Positions 17,259-25,953 of a stretch of 64,000 nt of DNA are shown here, in pieces (position 1 is the stretch's first letter; every line of letters begins with the position of its first letter). Made by a program: the position numbers and the translations under genes. Under the pieces are notes generated by a model, which saw only the letters and a program-made list of their open reading frames with translations, ran no database searches and was not told the origin of the DNA. This DNA comes from Pseudothermotoga thermarum DSM 5069 (GTDB lineage: Bacteria; Thermotogota; Thermotogae; Thermotogales; DSM-5069), in the NCBI RefSeq assembly GCF_000217815.1, contig NC_015707.1:558001-622000 (forward strand), in the 5' to 3' direction.

Positions 17259-17978
17259 ATGGCTAAGAAAAGAATTTTGGTCGTTGATGACGATCCATCG
17301 ATCATTGAGCTTGTAAGTTACAACCTCGCCAGAGAGGGATACGATGTTCTCAAAGCCTACGACGGCGAGGAAGCTTTGAAAGTCGCCGCCAACGAACCAG
17401 TGGATTTGTTCATCGTCGATATCATGTTACCCGGTATGGATGGTTTTGAACTTGTAAGACAGCTCAGATCAAGTGAAAAGTACAAAACAACACCGGTGAT
17501 TTTCTTGAGCGCAAAAGGCGAGGAGTTTGACAAAGTTTTGGGACTGGAACTTGGCGCTGACGATTACATCACTAAGCCGTTCAGCATCAGAGAATTGATA
17601 GCAAGGATCAAAGCTGTTTTCAGAAGAATCCAATTGAGTGCACAAGAAAAGGAAGAAAGACCAAAGAAGATTGTTGCAAAAGGCTTGGAAATCGACGTTG
17701 AAAGGTACGAAGTCAGGGTCGGGGGTAAAAAAGTCAATTTAACCCCATTGGAATTTGAACTGCTCAGGTTCCTGGCGGAAAACGAAGGAAAAGTTTTCAA
17801 CAGGGATGTTTTGCTTGACAAGCTTTGGGGTTATGACTACTATGGAGACACCAGAACCGTCGATGTTCACATTAGAAGACTTAGAACAAAAATTGAAGAA
17901 GATCCTTCCAATCCGAAGTACATAATCACTGTTAGAGGGAAGGGTTACAAGTTCAGAGACCCAGGGAAGGAAGAATAA
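17259..17978 (+). CDS. OmpR/PhoB-family response regulator
   Basis: Two-component transcription regulator of 239 residues. The receiver domain (5-120) has the acidic pair in VVDDD, the phospho-acceptor Asp in FIVDIMLPGMDG (~residue 54), the Ser in FLSAKG and the Lys in DDYITKPFS. The winged-helix DNA-binding domain (~145-236) has TPLEFELLRFL, the recognition region DTRTVDVHIRRLRTKI and GKGYKF at the end. It resembles PhoB/PhoP more than other OmpR members. Start at ATG 17259. The kinase gene follows after three bases, so the pair forms an operon, and phosphate starvation is the likely but unproven signal. Confidence 0.9.
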   Translation: MAKKRILVVDDDPSIIELVSYNLAREGYDVLKAYDGEEALKVAANEPVDLFIVDIMLPGMDGFELVRQLRSSEKYKTTPVIFLSAKGEEFDKVLGLELGADDYITKPFSIRELIARIKAVFRRIQLSAQEKEERPKKIVAKGLEIDVERYEVRVGGKKVNLTPLEFELLRFLAENEGKVFNRDVLLDKLWGYDYYGDTRTVDVHIRRLRTKIEEDPSNPKYIITVRGKGYKFRDPGKEE

Positions 17979-17981
17979 TAG

Positions 17982-19268
17982 GTGCTTGTTGCTTTTTTAA
18001 TAGCCATTTCAATAATCGTCGCATTGGTTGTTTACGAAATTGCAAGCCATTGGAAAATTAGAGATTACAAAAAATTCTTTCAAAGGGTGGCGGAGTTGGC
18101 TGGTGTGAGTGAAGACTCCCCACCTATTCATATTTTGCAACAACTTAGAAATAGGATCGCGATGTTGGAGGAAGAACTTGCAGCCGTTCAAAAGAGCAGG
18201 GAAAACGTTTTAACCTTATTGGATAACGTGGTGGATCCAATCTTTTTCGTTCAAGTTGATGGAGAAATAATCTTCGCAAACAAAGCAGCCGAGATGATAT
18301 CACGCTCTGCGGTTGTTTCAAAGAAAATACACGAGGTGCTTGAAGATTACTTTCTCATCGAGATGTTTGACGAAACAGTCAGAACCTGGCAAGTTCAAGA
18401 AGCAAATGTGATGCTTTACGTCAACGGTCGCAAGAGGTATTTTTCTTGCAAGATGATACCGGTTTCGCTTTCGAAATCAGAGAAAAGGATAGTTATTCTC
18501 ATGCATGATATAACAAAAGAACACGAGCTCAACGAAATGAGAAAAGAATTTGTATCCAACGTTTCGCACGAGTTGAGGACACCACTCACTTCCATACATG
18601 GATACGCCGAAACTCTCTTGAACGACCCTGATATTGACCCTGAGACTCGCCAAAGGTTTCTAAGCATCATAGAAAATGAAGCGGCAAGAATGACAAGGTT
18701 GATAAACGATCTTTTGGATTTGGAAAGGCTCGAATCTGGAGAAGCCAGATTTGAATTTCAACCTGTGGACTTGTGTTCAGTTATCAAATATGTTCTTTCA
18801 ATAGTAGAACCACTTGCTGTTCAATATGGCGTAAAAGTGGAATACAGTTGTCAGGACATCGTTTTGGAGGCAGATCAAGATAGGTTAATTCAAATGCTGG
18901 TTAACTTGGTTGACAACGCAGTTAAGTATACTTCGCTGAAAGAAACCGGCGAAAAGCAAGTTAAAGTCAGTGCAAAACTTCAGGATGAATCGGTAGTAAT
19001 AAAGGTTGAAGACACAGGACCAGGCATACCGAAAAACGCTTTGGAAAGGATCTTCGATAGGTTTTACAGGGTGGATAAAGGAAGAAGCAGAAAAATGGGT
19101 GGCGCAGGTTTGGGACTTTCAATAGTCAAAACTATAGTTGATAGACACAATGGAAAGATATACGTGGAAAGTGAGGTTGGCGTTGGGACAACTTTTACCG
19201 TAGTGTTGCCAGTTAAGCAGGGAGAGAGAAAAGATGAGAATGTACGATATCATCAAAAAGAAGCGTGA
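17982..19268 (+). CDS. PhoR-like sensor histidine kinase
   Basis: Membrane histidine kinase of 428 residues, partner of the regulator just upstream. A single hydrophobic helix (residues 2-22) anchors it, with no large extracellular sensor loop. This is followed by a PAS-like domain (~70-165), a HisKA domain with the phosphorylated His in VSNVSHELRTPLTSIHG, and an HATPase domain with N-box LVNLVDNAVKY, G1 VEDTGPGIP, F-box IFDRFYRVD and G2 GAGLGLSIV. This architecture equals PhoR. Start is GTG 17982 behind GGAAGGAAG. The 3' end overlaps the nucleoside phosphorylase gene by 35 bases. Confidence 0.88.
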   Translation: MLVAFLIAISIIVALVVYEIASHWKIRDYKKFFQRVAELAGVSEDSPPIHILQQLRNRIAMLEEELAAVQKSRENVLTLLDNVVDPIFFVQVDGEIIFANKAAEMISRSAVVSKKIHEVLEDYFLIEMFDETVRTWQVQEANVMLYVNGRKRYFSCKMIPVSLSKSEKRIVILMHDITKEHELNEMRKEFVSNVSHELRTPLTSIHGYAETLLNDPDIDPETRQRFLSIIENEAARMTRLINDLLDLERLESGEARFEFQPVDLCSVIKYVLSIVEPLAVQYGVKVEYSCQDIVLEADQDRLIQMLVNLVDNAVKYTSLKETGEKQVKVSAKLQDESVVIKVEDTGPGIPKNALERIFDRFYRVDKGRSRKMGGAGLGLSIVKTIVDRHNGKIYVESEVGVGTTFTVVLPVKQGERKDENVRYHQKEA

Positions 19269-20526
19269 TGGAAATGAGTTAACAACTGAGGAGATAAATT
19301 TCGTCGTTGAAAAGTACGTTTCCGGCGAAATACCGGATTATCAAATGGCGGCCTTTTTGATGGCTGTTTATTTTCGCGGTCTCAACGAACGAGAAACCTA
19401 TGACCTGACGATTGCAATGGCAAGATCCGGTGAATTCGTTGATCTTTCGGCTATCTCCGGAATCAAGGTGGATAAGCATTCCACAGGTGGCGTCGGTGAC
19501 AAGGTAACTTTGGTTGTTCTACCGATCGTGGCTTGCTTTGGTGTGAAAGTTGCAAAAATGTCAGGTCGAGGACTTGGACACACCGGTGGCACCATAGACA
19601 AGCTTGAGTCGATACCAGGAATGAGAGTGGAGCTTGACAAATCGGAGTTTTTTAAAGTGGTCAACGAAGTTGGTTTTTCCATAATTAGTCAAACGGGAAA
19701 CCTTGTCCCAGCTGATAAGAAAATCTATGCTCTTAGAGATGCAACCGCCACGGTAGACAACATATCCTTGATCGCTTCAAGCATTGTCAGCAAAAAACTT
19801 GCAAGCGGTGCGGATGCGATTGTTTTTGATGTCAAAGTTGGATCTGGGGCTTTCTTGAAAGATATAGATTCAGCCAGAAAGCTTGCCAGATTGATGATAG
19901 ATATACTCGCAAGGTATGGAAAACGTGCGAAGGCCGTTTTGTCTGATATGGATCAGCCACTTGGAAGAATGGTTGGTAATTCCCTTGAGGTAATCGAAGC
20001 GATAGAGTGCTTAAAAGGATTGGGTCAAAAGGATCTTGAGAAGTTATCGATTCGTATAGCAAAAGAAATGCTCGAATTAGCCGATGTTAAAGTAACCGAA
20101 GCGCAAATATTGGAGGCTTTGATCTCGGGCGAGGCTTTGAAGGTGTTTAGGAAATTTTTGAAAGCCCAGGGTGGAGATGAAGGAATAGTCGAAGATTATT
20201 CAAAATTGCCGGTTGCAAAAGAAACAGTATTTGTTCCTTCGGAAAAAAGCGGCTATGTGTACAAGATAAATGCCGAAGCAGTTGGATTGGCGTCGGTCCT
20301 TTTGGGAGCTGGGAGAAGTAAGAAAGAGGACGTTATAGATCACGGGGTTGGTATAGAAGTTTTGAAAAAAGTGTCAGATTTTGTACAAAAGGGCGAACCA
20401 TTGGTAAAACTCTACGTTGGCAAGCGTAGTAAGGTCGACGATGCTATAAAACTTATCAAGGAGGCTTACGAAATCAGGCAAGAGCAACCAGAACCCAAAG
20501 ACGTTGTTCTTGAGGTGATCGAATGA
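19234..20526 (+). CDS. Pyrimidine-nucleoside (thymidine) phosphorylase
   Basis: Catalyses phosphorolysis of pyrimidine nucleosides to base and (deoxy)ribose-1-phosphate in nucleoside salvage. The 430-residue sequence begins MRMYDIIKKKRDG, has DYQMAAFLMAVYFRGL, the phosphate/substrate loop KVDKHSTGGVGDK, SGRGLGHTGGTIDKLE and DVKVGSGAF, and ends with the typical alpha/beta domain. This fits the Pdp/DeoA family. Thymidine-only versus broad pyrimidine specificity is not resolved. Start is ATG 19234 after GGGAGAG, inside the end of the kinase gene. The next gene overlaps by ATGA. Confidence 0.92.
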   Translation: MRMYDIIKKKRDGNELTTEEINFVVEKYVSGEIPDYQMAAFLMAVYFRGLNERETYDLTIAMARSGEFVDLSAISGIKVDKHSTGGVGDKVTLVVLPIVACFGVKVAKMSGRGLGHTGGTIDKLESIPGMRVELDKSEFFKVVNEVGFSIISQTGNLVPADKKIYALRDATATVDNISLIASSIVSKKLASGADAIVFDVKVGSGAFLKDIDSARKLARLMIDILARYGKRAKAVLSDMDQPLGRMVGNSLEVIEAIECLKGLGQKDLEKLSIRIAKEMLELADVKVTEAQILEALISGEALKVFRKFLKAQGGDEGIVEDYSKLPVAKETVFVPSEKSGYVYKINAEAVGLASVLLGAGRSKKEDVIDHGVGIEVLKKVSDFVQKGEPLVKLYVGKRSKVDDAIKLIKEAYEIRQEQPEPKDVVLEVIE

Positions 20527-22175
20527 AACCTAGCCTGGTTCTAGTGTCGATCTTTTTCCTTTGTTTTTCCACCATTTTTTGTTCCCAAGCAATTGTTATA
20601 ATGAAAGGGCTTGGTGTTTCCACCAATTCTGTGGATGGGTATTTGGATGTAAAACCGCTTGAAAAGCTGGGATTATCGGTCGTAATATCGGAAAGGTCTA
20701 ACAGAGCTTATGTAATATACGGAAGAAAAATAATAGTTGCAGAAGGCGATGGGAGATTGTCGGTAGACTTTTTGGAAAGCTATGAGAACGCTGCTTTGGT
20801 GAAAAAAGATACCGTTTTGATTCAAGCTCAAATTTTGAGTAGAATACTTGGTTTGTCAACGTATTTAACGCCAAACGGTAATACAGTTCTCGCTGACAGT
20901 TTGCCGGTGATCAAATCAGTTCATTTTGGCGAAAATAGTCTTCAGTTTGTTTTTGATGGGATTGTACTTGAGCAAATGTTCAAGATATCAACTTTTCCAG
21001 GAAAGGTTCAGATTGAAGTAGCTCCCTGCAGGGTACAAGTTACTTCTATCGAAAAGGTTAAGCTAAAAGTCGACGAGGTTAAAGCCATTTTTGAAATAGA
21101 AGTTGAAGACGATGTTGACTTGTCGGTTTCCACCGTGTTTGAACCTTCAGCCGTTGTGGTTAAGCTTAGGTATCCAGGATTTGCCAAGGAAAGGATTGCC
21201 CCAGGTATTTTGTGGGAACAAGTTGTAGAGACAATTGCTGGAAAGCAGATGCTTGTAAATTATCTTTGGATAGATCCAAAAAGAGTTGATCTTCGTCCTA
21301 CGATAAGCGTTGGCGGAATAGGAACCACCGAAAGCATCGACAGGATGGTTTCACGTGTCAAAGCGGTGGCTGGGATCAACGCCAATTATTTCGATGTTTC
21401 AACTAGAATGCCAATAGGTTTGATAATAGTCGATGGAAAGGTCTTGTCGCTTCCATACGGAAATAGACCGGTTTTTATTCAGACACAGTCTGGCGAGGTT
21501 TACATTTCAAGAATGTTCTACGAAGTGAACATCAAAATAGGTCAGCTTTTGTTTTTGGTCAAGGGCATCAACACCGTTGCCATAGGAGATGTTTTAATAT
21601 TCACCGAAGAATTTGGATTGCCAATTCCACGGCGTGACGAAACGATTTATTTTACAGTTCAAAACGGTAGAATAAGCAGCATAGGATGGGTTGAAAAAGC
21701 ACCAGCAAAGGGATATGTGCTTGCAATTTCTGCAAAATACGCAAATTATCTACAAGCTGTACAGATAGGCGATCGAGTTGAGGTGATTGTCAACACAGAT
21801 TTTCCTTATCCAATAAAGCATGCCGTTGAAGGCGGTCCATTGTTGATCTACAACGGCTCACCGCTTCCAGATCGAAACGCTGAAAAAAATAGATACGGTG
21901 GAGGGATAGCAACATCCAATGCCAATAGAACCTTGGTTGCCACATTGCCTGATGGAAGAGTTGTTTTTGTCGTTATAAACGATCAAGATGGTTCAGGAGG
22001 CGTGAACTACGACGAGTTAGTGGAATTTTGCTTGCAAAAGGGTTTTTATTCTGCTATGAATCTTGACGGTGGTAGCTCGTCGGTAATGGTTGTTAAAAAT
22101 CAAATAGTCAGTAGAATGTTCTCTGGTTGGGTTAGAAATATACCGGTATCATTGCTTGCAATACCGAAGGAATAA
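20523..22175 (+). CDS. Exported phosphodiester glycosidase family protein (NAGPA-like) with stalk domain
   Basis: A 550-residue exported protein. Residues 1-~22 form a signal peptide. Residues ~35-125 resemble the copper-amine-oxidase-N-like stalk domain found in cell-wall proteins. The C-terminal half (~240-547) carries the NAGPA/DUF2233 pattern: AGINANYFD, GLIIVDGKVLS, the substrate loop AVEGGPLLI with RYGGGIATSNANRTLVAT, and the signature YSAMNLDGGSSSVMVV near the end. The family removes GlcNAc-1-phosphate from phosphodiesters in animals. In bacteria, cell-wall or exopolysaccharide substrates are supposed. Start ATG overlaps the preceding TGA. Its place behind phoBR hints at phosphodiester scavenging, which is inference. 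Confidence 0.8.
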   Translation: MKPSLVLVSIFFLCFSTIFCSQAIVIMKGLGVSTNSVDGYLDVKPLEKLGLSVVISERSNRAYVIYGRKIIVAEGDGRLSVDFLESYENAALVKKDTVLIQAQILSRILGLSTYLTPNGNTVLADSLPVIKSVHFGENSLQFVFDGIVLEQMFKISTFPGKVQIEVAPCRVQVTSIEKVKLKVDEVKAIFEIEVEDDVDLSVSTVFEPSAVVVKLRYPGFAKERIAPGILWEQVVETIAGKQMLVNYLWIDPKRVDLRPTISVGGIGTTESIDRMVSRVKAVAGINANYFDVSTRMPIGLIIVDGKVLSLPYGNRPVFIQTQSGEVYISRMFYEVNIKIGQLLFLVKGINTVAIGDVLIFTEEFGLPIPRRDETIYFTVQNGRISSIGWVEKAPAKGYVLAISAKYANYLQAVQIGDRVEVIVNTDFPYPIKHAVEGGPLLIYNGSPLPDRNAEKNRYGGGIATSNANRTLVATLPDGRVVFVVINDQDGSGGVNYDELVEFCLQKGFYSAMNLDGGSSSVMVVKNQIVSRMFSGWVRNIPVSLLAIPKE

Positions 22176-22196
22176 CTAGCTCGTGGAGGTGGATAT

Positions 22197-24263
22197 ATGG
22201 AATCGGTGATGAGCAAAAGAAAGAACGTAGCGATAGTTGGTCACACGGGATCTGGAAAATCTTTGCTTTTGTCAGCATTCCTTTACAACGCAAAAGTTTT
22301 TGACCGTATAAGCATCAAACAAATTGACACTGATCCGATCGAAGAAGCCAAAGGTTCCAGTGTTACCTCGCATGTTTTTTCTTTCAACTGGAAAGAAGAT
22401 TTGTTCACGGCAATTGACACGCCTGGATTTGGAGATTTCATTGCCGACGTGATAAACGCCATCTTTGTGTGTGAAAATGTTTTGAGCGTTATAAACGGTG
22501 TTGCAGGAGTTGAGATTCAGACTGAAAGAACTTGGCAGATAGCGGAAGATTTCAACCGTCCTGTGATGGTTTTTGTGAATCAGCTTGACAAAGAAAGAAG
22601 CAGTTTTGAAAACTCTGTTGAAAGTTTGAAGTCATCCTTTGGCGCTAAAGTAACTCCGCTTGTTTTACCCATAGGATCGGAAAGCGATTTCAAAGGCGTT
22701 GTCGACCTCATCAAAATGAAAGCTTTTGTTTACCAAAACGGAAAACCAAGTGAAATCCCAATCCCCGATGATTTGAAAAAACAAGCAGATGAGATGAGGC
22801 TTAAGATGGTTGAGGACATAGTTGAATCCGACGACAGTTTGATGGAAAAATACTTGGAAGGTCAAGAGATTTCGTCTGAAGAATTAATCAAAGCACTGAT
22901 CAATGCGTACAAAAAGAGATTGGTGATACCTGTTTTCTGTGGTTCTGCTGAAAAGAACATAGGAATCGATGTTTTGCTCGATTACATTTCCCAAATAGGT
23001 GCAACTCCTTTGGATTGTCCAAAGTACAAAGCAAAACTTGAAGACGGAACAGAAATAGAAGTTCAAGTTACACCAAATGAACCTTTCTGTGCTTACAATT
23101 TTAAAACAATCGTTGACCCGTTTGTTGGACGCGTGAGTTACATAAAGGTCATAGCCGGAACGATTAAGCCAGGCGACAGCTATGTGAACGTTAACAGAGG
23201 GTTGACGGACAAGTTTGGTAGACTCTACAGAGCGATGGGTAAAGAACAGGTAGAAGTTGAGGAAGCAATAAGTGGAGACATAATAGTTCTTCCAAAGCTT
23301 AAAGAAGGTGGGGTAGGCGAAACCCTTGCGCACAGAGACAGAAAGATCATGATAATTCCACCTGCCTTCCCAGAACCGATGTTTTCAAGATCTGTTAACC
23401 CCAAGTCCAAGACGGACATAGACAAGATAAGCAATGGATTGTCAAGGTTAGCGGAAACCGATCCAACTTTCAAGTGGGAATACGATCCTGAAACTGGTGA
23501 AACCGTTGTGTCAGGTATAGGGACAGTCCATCTGGATACGATGATAGAGAGATTGAAAACCATCTTCGGCGTAGACGTTGAAGTTGGTAAGCCGAAGATT
23601 GCCTACAGAGAGACGATCACAAAGAAAGTTGTTGCTGAGTATAAACACAAAAAGCAAACAGGTGGTCACGGTCAGTATGGACATGTGAAAATTGAAATGG
23701 AACCGCTTCCAAGAGGAGCAGGCTTTGAATTTGTAGACAAAATCTTTGGAGGAGCTATTCCGAAGAACTACATACCGGCAGTTGAAAAAGGAATCATAGA
23801 AGCCATGAAACGTGGTTCACTCGCTGGTTATCCTGTGGTTGATGTGAGAGTGACTTTGTTTGATGGTTCTTATCACGAAGTCGACTCCTCGGATATTTCA
23901 TTCCAGATAGCTGCAATTCAAGCCTTTAGAAAGGGTATGGAAGAAGCAAAGCCAGTTTTGCTGGAGCCAATAATGGAGGTTGAAGTTTTCTGCCCAGACG
24001 AAGTTGCCGGTGATGTCATAGGGGATATAACTGCTAGAAGGGGTAGACCGCAAGGTATGGAACCAGTTGGACGCGGAATGTCAAAGATAAAAGCCGAGGT
24101 TCCTCTTGCAGAAATGCTGGACTTTTCAGGCAGATTGTCTGGTTTGACAAGTGGTCGTGGATACTTCACGATGAGGTTTTTGAAATACCAAGAAGTACCA
24201 CCAAACATTCAGGAAAAAATAGTCCAAGAAAGGAAGCAGGAAAGAGAAAAACAAAACGCTTGA
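22197..24263 (+). CDS. EF-G-like translational GTPase paralogue (EF-G2 type)
   Basis: A 688-residue five-domain EF-G relative. G1 is GHTGSGKS (~16-23). The G3 motif reads DTPGFGDF, with Phe where EF-G has the catalytic His (DTPGHVDF). G4 is NQLD instead of NKxD. The RGITI switch I motif is not recognisable. Domains III-V are present, with GGHGQYGHVKIEMEP and a C-terminal RGRPQGMEP loop at the domain IV/V region. These changes place it with the EF-G-like paralogues rather than housekeeping fusA. A ribosome-binding role without normal translocation GTPase kinetics is a guess. ATG 22197 follows GGAGGTGG. A terminator follows immediately, so it ends the phoBR operon. Confidence 0.85.
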   Translation: MESVMSKRKNVAIVGHTGSGKSLLLSAFLYNAKVFDRISIKQIDTDPIEEAKGSSVTSHVFSFNWKEDLFTAIDTPGFGDFIADVINAIFVCENVLSVINGVAGVEIQTERTWQIAEDFNRPVMVFVNQLDKERSSFENSVESLKSSFGAKVTPLVLPIGSESDFKGVVDLIKMKAFVYQNGKPSEIPIPDDLKKQADEMRLKMVEDIVESDDSLMEKYLEGQEISSEELIKALINAYKKRLVIPVFCGSAEKNIGIDVLLDYISQIGATPLDCPKYKAKLEDGTEIEVQVTPNEPFCAYNFKTIVDPFVGRVSYIKVIAGTIKPGDSYVNVNRGLTDKFGRLYRAMGKEQVEVEEAISGDIIVLPKLKEGGVGETLAHRDRKIMIIPPAFPEPMFSRSVNPKSKTDIDKISNGLSRLAETDPTFKWEYDPETGETVVSGIGTVHLDTMIERLKTIFGVDVEVGKPKIAYRETITKKVVAEYKHKKQTGGHGQYGHVKIEMEPLPRGAGFEFVDKIFGGAIPKNYIPAVEKGIIEAMKRGSLAGYPVVDVRVTLFDGSYHEVDSSDISFQIAAIQAFRKGMEEAKPVLLEPIMEVEVFCPDEVAGDVIGDITARRGRPQGMEPVGRGMSKIKAEVPLAEMLDFSGRLSGLTSGRGYFTMRFLKYQEVPPNIQEKIVQERKQEREKQNA

Positions 24264-24270
24264 TACGGCT

Positions 24271-24297
24271 GGCGGGGGCAACCCCGTCGCCTTTTTT
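24271..24297 (+). terminator. Intrinsic terminator after the EF-G paralogue
   Basis: GC-rich hairpin GGCGGGGG, CAA loop, CCCC-GT-CGCC (two-base bulge), followed by TTTTTT. It sits between the stop at 24263 and the RBS of the next gene. Confidence 0.8.
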
Positions 24298-24313
24298 CAG
24301 AAGGTGATAAGCC

Positions 24314-24595
24314 ATGCATGCAGCCATAGTAAACTATAAGATTAGGTTGTTTGGAATTAAAACATTGAAAGAAAAACGATCTCTCATGAAACACTTGATC
24401 AACGAGCTTAGGTCGAAATTCAACGTATCAGTATCAGAAGTCGGTCTGTGCGACTCAACCAACTGGGCAGAAATTGGGGTGGCTGTTGTTTCATCATCTC
24501 AAGAGGTTGTTGAGAACACAATTCAAAATGTAACCCTTTTGATCGAAAATTCCGACGGAATAGAGGTGGAAGAGATTGACAGAGAAAGTTGGTGA
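24314..24595 (+). CDS. DUF503 family protein (YlxP-like)
   Basis: A 93-residue protein of the DUF503/YlxP family, often found near translation and ribosome-maturation genes. Its molecular role is unknown. The recognisable pattern is a beta strand MHAAIVNYKIRLF, then KTLKEKRSLMKHLINELRSKFNVSVSEVG and a second strand WAEIGVAVVS, matching the family's ferredoxin-like fold. ATG 24314 follows AGAAGGTGA at nine bases. The 3' end overlaps the YqeK gene by 20 bases, so the two are co-translated. Confidence 0.85.
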   Translation: MHAAIVNYKIRLFGIKTLKEKRSLMKHLINELRSKFNVSVSEVGLCDSTNWAEIGVAVVSSSQEVVENTIQNVTLLIENSDGIEVEEIDRESW

Positions 24596-25217
24596 AAAAG
24601 CTTTCGATTTGATATCCGAACTTCGAAATTTGGCGTTTCATTTTCTAACTCCTTCAAGATACAACCACGCAATGAAATGCGTCGAATTTGGTTTAAAATT
24701 AGCGGAGATTCACAAAATTGACAAACAAAAGGTCGAAATATCGTGCTTGGCACATGATCTGTTTCGTGATTTTCCACCGAATATTCTTTTAAAGCTAGCT
24801 AGTCGTTATGGCATCGTGATCAACGATTATGAGCTAGTCAATCCTGTTTTACTTCATGGCAAAGTTGCCGCGAAGTATTTGGAAAGACGATACCAACTGA
24901 GGGACGAAAAACTCCTACTTGCTGTTGCTTACCATACCAGCGGTCACAAAGATTTCGACGAAGTTGGAAAGATACTTTTTTTGGCTGATTCTCTCGAAGA
25001 AAGTCGCGATTATGAGAGTGTTCAAGAGTTAAGAAAATTAGCAATGGAAGATTTAAAAGAAGGTTTGTTAAAGACGCTTGCAAACAAAATTTGCTATGCA
25101 ATCCAAAGAAGTTATTTGCTTTTGCCTGAAACAATAGAAATGTGGAATGAATTGATCAAGAGAGAAAGATTTGGATTTTTCGAGCCAGACATGCTTCAAA
25201 ACAACAAAAAGAGGTGA
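24576..25217 (+). CDS. yqeK: HD-domain hydrolase, YqeK-like (symmetrical Ap4A hydrolase)
   Basis: HD-superfamily hydrolase of 213 residues, similar to YqeK, which splits diadenosine tetraphosphate to two ADP. Metal ligands are visible in SRYNHAMKCVEFG, LAHDLFRD, LLHGKVAA, VAYHTSGH and FLADSLEESRDY, the last being characteristic for YqeK (ADxxExxR). Start is TTG at 24576, inside the end of DUF503 and ~8 bases behind GAGGTGG. A later TTG at 24609 is possible. The yqeK gene usually sits beside ribosome-silencing factor genes. Here an unknown membrane protein follows instead. Confidence 0.82.
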   Translation: MTEKVGEKAFDLISELRNLAFHFLTPSRYNHAMKCVEFGLKLAEIHKIDKQKVEISCLAHDLFRDFPPNILLKLASRYGIVINDYELVNPVLLHGKVAAKYLERRYQLRDEKLLLAVAYHTSGHKDFDEVGKILFLADSLEESRDYESVQELRKLAMEDLKEGLLKTLANKICYAIQRSYLLLPETIEMWNELIKRERFGFFEPDMLQNNKKR

Positions 25218-25223
25218 TGAGTT

Positions 25224-25901
25224 GTGAAGCGAAGAAAAACGGCTTTATTTTGGATAATTTTAGCTGCTGCTCTCGCATTCGCTGGTTTTGCTGGATGGAT
25301 TTTATTATCGAACATGTTTTTGAAAAATTCCCCAGAATTTACTTCCAGCGTTTTACATTACGCTTTTGTGAATAAAGAAAAAGGTGTTGCTTACTTTGTA
25401 AGAATTGACACCACCAAACGGATGGTGTACATTGTGACCCTTAAACAACATTACTTTGATCCGGTCAACAGCAGAGCATTGGATTTGTCCAACCCACTTG
25501 ATGTTTTCAGTTTTGTCGAGAGAATGTTTGATATTTCCTCTAGCCAAAGATTCTTTGCTTCTTTGACTGACAAGCAACTGAAAGAATTCATGAATTCGTT
25601 TTTCAAAAACGGTTCAAACGATTTTCCTGTGTTTCTCACCAACTTAGCAAGTAAAAAAGCTGGAATTTTCGATAACATGCTGCTTGGAAGACGATTGAAT
25701 GTTCTTAGGCCCGAATCAAACTTTACCAAAGCATCCCTCGCAAAGTTCGTGTACGAACTTAGGCGAAACGCTTTAAGGTTTTACACACTTACCACCGTTA
25801 TCGACAAACCTGTTCGAATATATGTTGATGGTCGACAATACGAAAGAATATACCTTGACCCAAAAAGCATAGAGCTAATAAGAGAGGATTTAAGAAGGTA
25901 A
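25224..25901 (+). CDS. Unknown protein with one N-terminal membrane anchor
   Basis: A 225-residue protein I do not recognise. A basic start (KRRKT) is followed by one hydrophobic helix (residues ~7-28), so it is probably anchored with the bulk outside. The exported part contains alternating strands (YFVRIDTTKRMVYIVTL) and helical segments, and ends IYLDPKSIELIREDLRR. No cysteines or obvious catalytic motif are present. The first ~65 residues vaguely recall the LytR/CpsA/Psr family N-terminus, but the catalytic arginines of that family are not visible. GTG 25224 follows GAGGTGATG by six bases, seven bases after yqeK, so it belongs to that operon. Confidence 0.6.
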   Translation: MKRRKTALFWIILAAALAFAGFAGWILLSNMFLKNSPEFTSSVLHYAFVNKEKGVAYFVRIDTTKRMVYIVTLKQHYFDPVNSRALDLSNPLDVFSFVERMFDISSSQRFFASLTDKQLKEFMNSFFKNGSNDFPVFLTNLASKKAGIFDNMLLGRRLNVLRPESNFTKASLAKFVYELRRNALRFYTLTTVIDKPVRIYVDGRQYERIYLDPKSIELIREDLRR

Positions 25902-25905
25902 GCTC

Positions 25906-25934
25906 TTGACAAATTTCGACTAAAATAGTATGAT
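25906..25934 (+). promoter_or_regulatory. Near-consensus sigma-A promoter of grx-comB
   Basis: Perfect -35 TTGACA (25906-25911), 17-base spacer, -10 TATGAT (25929-25934). It would start near 25941, just before AGGAGGTGA. An upstream ATG at 25930 lies in the -10 box and so cannot be the start. Confidence 0.85.
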
Positions 25935-25953
25935 TTTCCAGGAGGTGAAAAAG

